Position numbers and translations under genes: made by a program. Positions 5,967 to 10,680 of a stretch of DNA of 10,680 bases are shown piece after piece (position 1 is the first letter of the stretch; each line of letters begins with the position of its first letter). Origin of the DNA: Noviherbaspirillum sp. (GTDB lineage: Bacteria > Pseudomonadota > Gammaproteobacteria > Burkholderiales > Burkholderiaceae); contig JAQGLQ010000377.1 of assembly GCA_028292785.1 (NCBI GenBank), forward strand, positions 1 to 10,680, given 5' to 3'. A model generated the notes under the pieces. It did not search any database. It was not told the DNA's origin and was given only the letters and a program-made list of their open reading frames with translations.

Positions 5967-7175
5967 ATGGACCCAAAACTCGACAACGCGCGCAAGCTGT
6001 TCTTGCAGGGCATAGACCATTTCGAGGCGGGCCGTCTCGAACAGGCGCGCTCCGCGTTCGAAGCATCGCTGGCATGTGCGCCGGGAAGACCGTCGGTGCT
6101 TGGCAATCTGGGCATCACGCTGTTTCATCTGGGGCGCATGGAGGAGGCGGCGCCCATGCTGCGGCAGGTGACGGCCGCCGATCCGGATCATGCGGAAGCC
6201 TGGACTTGCCTGGGGCTTGCCCATGAAGCCCGCGCGCAGTGGCGCGAAGCGGTCGACGCGCTCAGGAGAGCGGCGCAGCTGTCGCCGCAGAAGGCGCAAT
6301 TGTGGTTCAGGAGCGCGCAGTGCCTCATGCGCCTGGGGCGGGTCGACGAGGCATTGCAGGCTTATGACCGCGCTCTTGCCGCCGCTCCCGAGTTCGCCGA
6401 TGCATGGAGCGCGCGGGGCAGCCTGATGCGCGAGATCCACAGACTCGACGAGGCTGCGCAATGCTTCGAGAAGGCGCTGGCCTGCGGCGGCGATCCGGAA
6501 CTGAACCGCTATTATCTGGCCTCGGTGAAGGGCGCGAATTCCGTGCCGGCTCCGCCGCGCCGGTATGTGGAATCGCTGTTCGACGACTATGCCGCGGAAT
6601 TTCAGAGTCACCTCGTCGGGCAGTTGCGTTACCAGGGGTATGAACGCCTGCTGCGGCCGCTGGTCGACTCGGGACGGAGGTTTCGCAGAGCGCTCGACCT
6701 CGGATGCGGAACGGGCCTGTGCGGGCCGCTCATCCATTCTGTCGCGGATGTACTCGACGGCGTCGATATTTCGCAGGCGATGCTGGATCAGAGCCGGCGG
6801 CTGGGCGTGTATCGGCAGCTGATACACGCCGACATCGGCGCTTTTCTGGAGACCGCCGAAGAAAGCGCCGATCTCGTGGTGGCCGCCGACGTCTTTGTCT
6901 ATGTCGGCGACCTGAGCGCGGTATTCCGGTCGGTACACCGCATTCTCGCGCCGGCAGGCCGCTTCGCCTTCACGGTCGAAACGCCGATCGGGGGCGAGGA
7001 CATGCGGCTGCTGCCAAGCCTGCGCTATGCGCATTCGGAGCGTTATGTGCGCCGGCTGGCCGATACCTGCGGCTTCACCGTGGACGAGATGTTCGGCGCG
7101 CCTATTCGTTACGATCAGGCCAAGCCCGTGGAAGGGCTGTATGTGTACCTGAGCCGCGGGGCGATGGATAGCTAG
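5967..7175 (+). CDS. TPR-containing class I SAM-dependent methyltransferase (COG4976 type)
   Basis: A 402-residue fusion. The ATG at 5967 has AGGAAG seven bases upstream; the frame is open much further back but that part overlaps the RlpA-like gene. Residues 6-172 hold about five TPR units (for example GRMEEAAPMLRQVTAADP, and VDEALQAYDRALAAAPEFADA), expected to bind a protein partner. A short bridge with RYVESLFDDYAAEFQSHL (199-216) is the mark of COG4976, predicted methyltransferases with TPR repeats. The methyltransferase fold follows: motif I ALDLGCGTG (242-250), the acidic residue after strand 2 in LDGVDIS (D267), ADIGAF (288-293), and ADLVVAADVFVYVGDL (301-316). No signal peptide is present, so it is cytoplasmic. 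The substrate is unknown; the TPR part suggests a protein or protein-bound target. It ends 6 bp from the oppositely oriented beta-helix gene, with no terminator between. Confidence 0.9.
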   Translation: MDPKLDNARKLFLQGIDHFEAGRLEQARSAFEASLACAPGRPSVLGNLGITLFHLGRMEEAAPMLRQVTAADPDHAEAWTCLGLAHEARAQWREAVDALRRAAQLSPQKAQLWFRSAQCLMRLGRVDEALQAYDRALAAAPEFADAWSARGSLMREIHRLDEAAQCFEKALACGGDPELNRYYLASVKGANSVPAPPRRYVESLFDDYAAEFQSHLVGQLRYQGYERLLRPLVDSGRRFRRALDLGCGTGLCGPLIHSVADVLDGVDISQAMLDQSRRLGVYRQLIHADIGAFLETAEESADLVVAADVFVYVGDLSAVFRSVHRILAPAGRFAFTVETPIGGEDMRLLPSLRYAHSERYVRRLADTCGFTVDEMFGAPIRYDQAKPVEGLYVYLSRGAMDS

Positions 7176-7181
7176 GCTGGC

Positions 7182-8984
7182 TCACGGCGCAACCATCGTC
7201 GATGATCCGTCCTGTCCTGTCCTCCTGCGCCACTGGCTGAAATTCAGCAGCTCGCCGTTGAAGTTGGCAAAGGCCGGTGAAGAGTTGGCGTAGGTGTTGC
7301 CGTCGTACGCCGCGAAACGCGCGACCGCGCCGGTGCCGAGGTCGCTGCTGACGCGGTAGGTTTCTTCGCCGTCGAGCGCGGCGAAGCGGTTGCCCGTCAC
7401 GGCATTGTTTACGACGCGTGCGGCGCTTCCGCTTTCCACCATCTGGATATGCGACTGCCGGCTTTTTGAAAAGGTATTTCCTTTGATCGTGTTGTTGAAG
7501 CCGTTATGGATCAGCATGCCGTTGTAGCTGCCGGAGATGTTGTTGTCGGCGACCGTCACCGCATTGGAATTCTCGTCCAGATTCACGGCCCATGCGTGCC
7601 GGTGATCCCTGCCGACATTTCTGATGGTATTGCCCTCGACGAGCGAGTTGAGCGGCTGCCGGTCTTCCGCCATCGTGTAGAGACCGCCGCAGTCGATCAG
7701 GACCAGGCATGCGCCGTCGACGGTATTTTGCGCGACCGTCGCGTTGCGGAAAAAGCGGATGCCGATGTAGCCGGAGTTGGTCACGCTATTGTTCACGATC
7801 TTCGCGCCGCTGCTCAGAGTAAGCACGATGGCGCCGTGCGTGTTGACCGGCATTCCCGTCACGCCGGTGGCTTCGATGCTGGAATTGCGGATGCTCTCCG
7901 AGCCGCCGCCCCATTTCACCACGATGCCGTCATGGCGCGAATTGCGGACGCTGCTGCGATCCACCGTGAGGGCCGAGCCGCCGGAATTCATGATGCCGTT
8001 GCCCGATGAATTGACGATGTCCACGCCGGTGACATTGAGATTGGCGGCGTCTGGCGCGTTGATGCCATTGGTTGTGCCGAATATGCGCACGCCGTCGATG
8101 GAGATGCCGCGCGAGTTCGCCGCATCGATGCCGTGCCGGTCGGGAGCGGCCCAGGCGCGGCCTTCCGGTGACTGCCCGTCAGGTGTCCACACATACAGCT
8201 TGCCGTCGCTGATGGCCCACTCGCCGGGTTCGTCGAGCATCCAGAGCTTGCCCTCGACATAGAACTCCGGCGTTCCCGACAGCGCGTAGCCGTCGTAATT
8301 CGGATTGCCGGTTTTCGCGAGAGACATGGTGCCGCCGGAATACGCGGTGATCCGGCGCGCTTCCACCGCCCACTCATGCGGCCTGAAGACGAGGGTGGCC
8401 CCCGTCAGATCCGCGTTCGGCATCGGATAACTCAGCATGGAAGCGCTCGAGCCTTCGGCTTTGGCCCAGGTCTGGGCGCGGCTCGGCCAGTGCGCGGTAG
8501 CGATCGGCTGTCCGTCGATCAGGACCTGAGCCGCGGCGAACGGGATGGGCGCGGAATAGACATTGTCCTGATGTTGCGTCCATCCCGTGATTTCCTGGCC
8601 GACCACCAGTGTGGCCTTCCCGCATGTGCCGCTGGTCTTCACCGTCACGTTGGATTTGCCCTTCAGGTCGAGCGTCCCCTGGTAGGTGCGCCCGCATGCG
8701 AGTTCGATCACGCTGCCGTTCGCGATATTGGCCGGCGTCGTGAGGATGGGTTGAGAAGCGTCGGGAACGGTGATGGCCGCCAGCGGCGCGGCGGAGACCG
8801 GAGTGGAAGACATCGTCGGCGCCGATGAAGGTGCGGCGGCATCGGTGGCAGGGCGCGAAGCCAGCGTGCTGCCGGCGGCTGTCCCGCCGGCATCTCCGGA
8901 CCCGCCGCCGCATCCGCCAAGACTCAGCGCGAACGCGAGTGTAGTCAACCCTGCCGGCCACGCCAGTCCATTCAAAATCGTCAT
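7182..8984 (-). CDS. Right-handed parallel beta-helix lipoprotein, probable polysaccharide-active surface protein
   Basis: A 600-residue protein beginning with a lipoprotein signal peptide: hydrophobic core (about 8-22) and lipobox LGGC with Cys25, then a Gly/Ser/Ala/Pro-rich linker (26-75). The n-region has no Lys or Arg, which is unusual; no other start is possible upstream because the frame is closed 33 bases before the ATG, and the ribosome binding site is weak. Residues 80-280 are a beta-rich entry domain with FYVEGKLWMLDEPGEW and GKLYVWTPDG, typical of secreted beta-helix carbohydrate enzymes. Residues about 283-540 are the beta-helix, with repeated short strands and Asn ladders (NSSGNGI, VNNSVTNSGYIGI, GNTIRNVG). 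DCGGLYT (431-437) recalls the active-site rung of such enzymes. The C-terminal LNFSQWRRRTGQD also recurs in them. Polysaccharide lyase, epimerase or hydrolase activity is likely, but the class cannot be fixed. C97/C121 and C426/C432 may form disulfides. Confidence 0.85.
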   Translation of the reverse strand: MTILNGLAWPAGLTTLAFALSLGGCGGGSGDAGGTAAGSTLASRPATDAAAPSSAPTMSSTPVSAAPLAAITVPDASQPILTTPANIANGSVIELACGRTYQGTLDLKGKSNVTVKTSGTCGKATLVVGQEITGWTQHQDNVYSAPIPFAAAQVLIDGQPIATAHWPSRAQTWAKAEGSSASMLSYPMPNADLTGATLVFRPHEWAVEARRITAYSGGTMSLAKTGNPNYDGYALSGTPEFYVEGKLWMLDEPGEWAISDGKLYVWTPDGQSPEGRAWAAPDRHGIDAANSRGISIDGVRIFGTTNGINAPDAANLNVTGVDIVNSSGNGIMNSGGSALTVDRSSVRNSRHDGIVVKWGGGSESIRNSSIEATGVTGMPVNTHGAIVLTLSSGAKIVNNSVTNSGYIGIRFFRNATVAQNTVDGACLVLIDCGGLYTMAEDRQPLNSLVEGNTIRNVGRDHRHAWAVNLDENSNAVTVADNNISGSYNGMLIHNGFNNTIKGNTFSKSRQSHIQMVESGSAARVVNNAVTGNRFAALDGEETYRVSSDLGTGAVARFAAYDGNTYANSSPAFANFNGELLNFSQWRRRTGQDGSSTMVAP

Positions 8985-9056
8985 GGTGTTCTTATGCCTA
9001 TCCCTGTTGAAACTCCGTTACTGAGTGTTAAAAACAAGAAATAGTTCCAGAAAGAA

Positions 9057-9084
9057 TGTTTGCGTCCGTGAAACGGGACAAACA
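9057..9084. promoter_or_regulatory. Imperfect dyad in a divergent promoter region, possible operator
   Basis: TGTTTG (9057-9062) and CAAACA (9079-9084) are perfect outer arms; the inner CCGT (9066-9069) and ACGG (9073-9076) also pair around GAA. A one-base asymmetry separates the two parts. It lies midway in the 160-bp gap between the divergent beta-helix lipoprotein and the PsiF-family gene, where a shared operator would be expected. Confidence 0.35.
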
Positions 9085-9097
9085 AGAATGATGCAAT

Positions 9098-9126
9098 TTG
9101 AGCTATTTTGAGGCTTGCACTATTTG
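9098..9126 (+). promoter_or_regulatory. Candidate promoter for the PsiF-family gene
   Basis: TTGAGC (9098-9103) and TATTTG (9121-9126) are separated by exactly 17 bases. Transcription would begin near 9133, at the edge of the ribosome binding site, giving a very short leader. No Pho box pair is seen upstream. Confidence 0.3.
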
Positions 9127-9144
9127 TGTCGGGAGGAGCTGAAA

Positions 9145-9312
9145 ATGAACAAATTGATCATCGCGGCATTCCTTGCCTCCGTTGTGCTTGCGGCTCCGGC
9201 CTTCGCCGCCACCGAGCAGCAGAACAAGATGGCAAGCTGCAACAAGGAAGCCGCCGGCAAAAAAGGCGACGAGCGCGAGGCGTTCATGAGCGAATGCCTG
9301 AAGAAAGGCTGA
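9145..9312 (+). CDS. PsiF-family small periplasmic protein, single repeat
   Basis: A 55-residue protein starting at the ATG at 9145, six bases after a very strong GGGAGGAG. Residues 1-21 are a clear signal peptide ending APAFA. The mature 34 residues are a single PsiF repeat (PF07769): QQNKMASCNKEAAGKKGDER then FMSECLK, with the two conserved Cys (C32 and C51) probably paired in the periplasm. Proteins of this family commonly carry two such repeats, so this is a minimal form. E. coli psiF is phosphate-starvation inducible; no Pho box is visible here, so that control should not be assumed. Molecular function is unknown. The gene is divergent from the beta-helix lipoprotein. Confidence 0.88.
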   Translation: MNKLIIAAFLASVVLAAPAFAATEQQNKMASCNKEAAGKKGDEREAFMSECLKKG

Positions 9313-9328
9313 GTCGGAACGCGCTTGC

Positions 9329-9418
9329 ATGGTCCTGCGGTCGCGCGATTTGCAGGGGGTGCCGGCGAACAAGCTGCCGGTGGAGGATTTGTTTGTGCCG
9401 GTCGATGAGATCGGATAG
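9329..9418 (+). other. Short coding-like frame after the PsiF gene, possible gene relic
   Basis: In the 211-bp gap between the PsiF gene and the next gene, an ATG at 9329 opens a 29-codon frame ending in TAG at 9416. Its third codon positions are strongly G/C, like real genes here, and the peptide has a protein-like pattern (LQGVPANKLPVEDLFVPVDE). There is no ribosome binding site. The frame stays open for about 40 codons after the TAG, so it could be a remnant of a lost gene. It may equally be chance. Confidence 0.2.
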
Positions 9419-9481
9419 TCCGTGTCGGCAGCGGCAATCCGGGACTGGTTGACCGGATCGCGCGGGATCGGGGGGCACAAT

Positions 9482-9507
9482 GGCGGCAAGCTGTGCGTCC
9501 TGCCGCC
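9482..9507. terminator. Hairpin between convergent genes, possible bidirectional terminator
   Basis: Perfect 7-bp arms GGCGGCA (9482-9488) and TGCCGCC (9501-9507) enclose a 12-base loop. It lies 16 bases beyond the stop of the gene read from the right edge and about 170 bases after the PsiF gene. On the + strand TTTT follows at 9514-9517, six bases after the stem. Confidence 0.4.
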
Positions 9508-9523
9508 GCTCACTTTTCCTCGC

Positions 9524-10680
9524 TTAATGCGTTATCTCGAAGAAGACCTCCTGTAGCCGGCGGCGAATGCGCTGCTCCAGATCACGCTGTTGCAGGCGGG
9601 CCTGATTCTGCGTTAGCCCGTTCAAGTTGTTGCCGCCGCCCCGGATCCTCGCCGATTCGTCGTTGTACTCCGATTCGATGTCCTTGAGCGTGGCCGCGAG
9701 TGTGGGGTCGTCAGGATCCTTCTCGATCCGCGCCCACAAGGCGGCAATCATGTCGCCGATGGAAGGGGCGGCGATATCGTCCTTGTCGTCTTCCACTATC
9801 ATGCCCGAACCCTGGCTCTGGTACGTCCCGAACTGCCCGGGCGAGGTGAGGCGCGAGGCCGGTTCGTTATTGAGCTGGCCGGTTCGTTCGGCGATCCTGG
9901 CGCGGGCAGACCCCTGCTCAGGCACATCGCCTTCTCTCTTCTTTCCAAAAAAGACATTGTGTTCCCCGGCAAATTCGTCATGAATGTCGAGTTCCTCTGG
10001 CGGACGGTCCTGCCCGCCTTGCCTCCTTTTATGCCCCAGTTTTGCCATCGCCCAAGCCGCCGGCTCAGCCAACTTGTCGAGCATGTGGCGCCATTCCTCC
10101 ATGTTGCGCCAGGTTGTATCCTGCTCCGTGTAGCGGCCCGGCGTGAGCAACGCCTTAAGCACTTTCATGGTTTTCTTGGCGTCGGACTGGCCGCCGGGGA
10201 TGGCGGACAGCCGCACGCGCAAGATATTCAGCACCGTGCCTTTCGCTGCAACGGCACTGCCCTTGAAGTGCGCCAGCAAGTCCGTGACCGAAGTCATATC
10301 GAGCCTATCGGCCAGCCTTTCCCACAGTGCCCTGTTTCCCCGGCCCGCATTGACCAACGTCTGGAAAACCTGCTTGGCGAGCGTTTGCGGCAATGGTCCG
10401 GCGTGGCTGGCCAACGCCTCGAGCGCCGGCATATTCACTTCCGAGCGCTGCAGTTCCGCCCCGATCAATGCCTCAATGGTTTGTGCTGGCAGGGTCGATA
10501 CCAGACGCGCCAGCACCTCGGGCAATGGTGGTGTGGCCTTGGCTTCACGACTAAATAATGTGTTAAGACCGCTTTGCAGGGCGGTGGATTGATCAATGGC
10601 GCACACGCCTAACAGGACCGCCACCATCACGGGGTTGGCGCCGCCTCTTTTTTGCAATTCTGTGTCAAGCAGCTGCTGCG
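9524..10680 (-). CDS. Unrecognised helix-rich protein (5' partial)
   Basis: At least 384 residues, read from the right edge; the frame is open through base 10680, so the N-terminus is outside the window (a TTG at 10657 is a possible but unsupported start). I do not recognise a family. Counting from that TTG, residues 1-180 are rich in Leu and Ala and look like a stack of short amphipathic helices (for example LPEVLARLVSTLPAQTIEAL and LPQTLAKQVFQTLVNAG). Residues 190-330 are polar and probably flexible, with many Gly, Asp, Glu and Arg. Residues 345-377 are Gln/Arg/Leu-rich and could form a coiled coil ending QEVFFEITH. There is no membrane segment or catalytic motif I can name. The composition looks slightly less GC-rich than the genes to its left. 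It could be a secreted effector or a structural protein; both are guesses. Confidence 0.75.
   Translation of the reverse strand, partial: QQLLDTELQKRGGANPVMVAVLLGVCAIDQSTALQSGLNTLFSREAKATPPLPEVLARLVSTLPAQTIEALIGAELQRSEVNMPALEALASHAGPLPQTLAKQVFQTLVNAGRGNRALWERLADRLDMTSVTDLLAHFKGSAVAAKGTVLNILRVRLSAIPGGQSDAKKTMKVLKALLTPGRYTEQDTTWRNMEEWRHMLDKLAEPAAWAMAKLGHKRRQGGQDRPPEELDIHDEFAGEHNVFFGKKREGDVPEQGSARARIAERTGQLNNEPASRLTSPGQFGTYQSQGSGMIVEDDKDDIAAPSIGDMIAALWARIEKDPDDPTLAATLKDIESEYNDESARIRGGGNNLNGLTQNQARLQQRDLEQRIRRRLQEVFFEITH

Noticed and set aside
9020..9050. GGAACT on the minus strand as a sigma-E-like -35 upstream of the beta-helix lipoprotein
   Set aside because: No matching -10 element at 15-17 bases; one hexamer alone is not evidence.
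9103..9513. Minus-strand frame covering the PsiF gene and the following gap
   Set aside because: It runs antisense to a clear PsiF gene with signal peptide and strong ribosome binding site, and has no family pattern of its own.

Overview
The window reads as a GC-rich betaproteobacterial chromosome, most likely Burkholderiales and perhaps Oxalobacteraceae. That is an inference from gene families and codon use; there is no rRNA or other marker gene. I see no tRNA, rRNA, CRISPR array, insertion sequence, integrase or phage gene. Most genes appear to be single transcription units with their own ribosome binding site, several of them arranged convergently.

Layout. (1) 1-1332 (+): 3' part of a YsnF/AvaK-type stress protein (YflT-like modules, DUF2382, conserved tail), cut by the left edge. 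A strong hairpin at 1358-1389 separates it from (2) 1396-2895 (-), a Tat-exported metal-dependent amidohydrolase with an unusually long region before the twin arginines. (3) 3096-3293 (+): a possible 65-residue exported peptide with a TTG start. (4) 3463-3927 (+): a DUF421/YetF-type membrane protein. (5) 4043-5236 (+): an HPP-family membrane protein fused to two CBS domains. (6) 5362-5871 (+): an exported RlpA-like double-psi beta-barrel protein that lacks two of the usual RlpA active-site residues. (7) 5967-7175 (+): a TPR-methyltransferase fusion of the COG4976 type. (8) 7182-8984 (-): a large beta-helix lipoprotein, ending 6 bp from gene 7 in convergent orientation. (9) 9145-9312 (+): a one-repeat PsiF-family periplasmic peptide, divergent from gene 8 across a 160-bp region with an imperfect dyad. 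(10) 9524-10680 (-): a long unrecognised protein, 5' end outside the window.

The common theme is the cell envelope: four or five products are exported or lipid-anchored, two are integral membrane proteins, and one is a general-stress protein. Nothing shows a single dedicated pathway. No undescribed multi-gene system is convincingly visible. The best candidates for new biology are the unrecognised gene at the right edge, the small TTG-start exported peptide, the RlpA-like protein with altered active-site positions, and the beta-helix lipoprotein.
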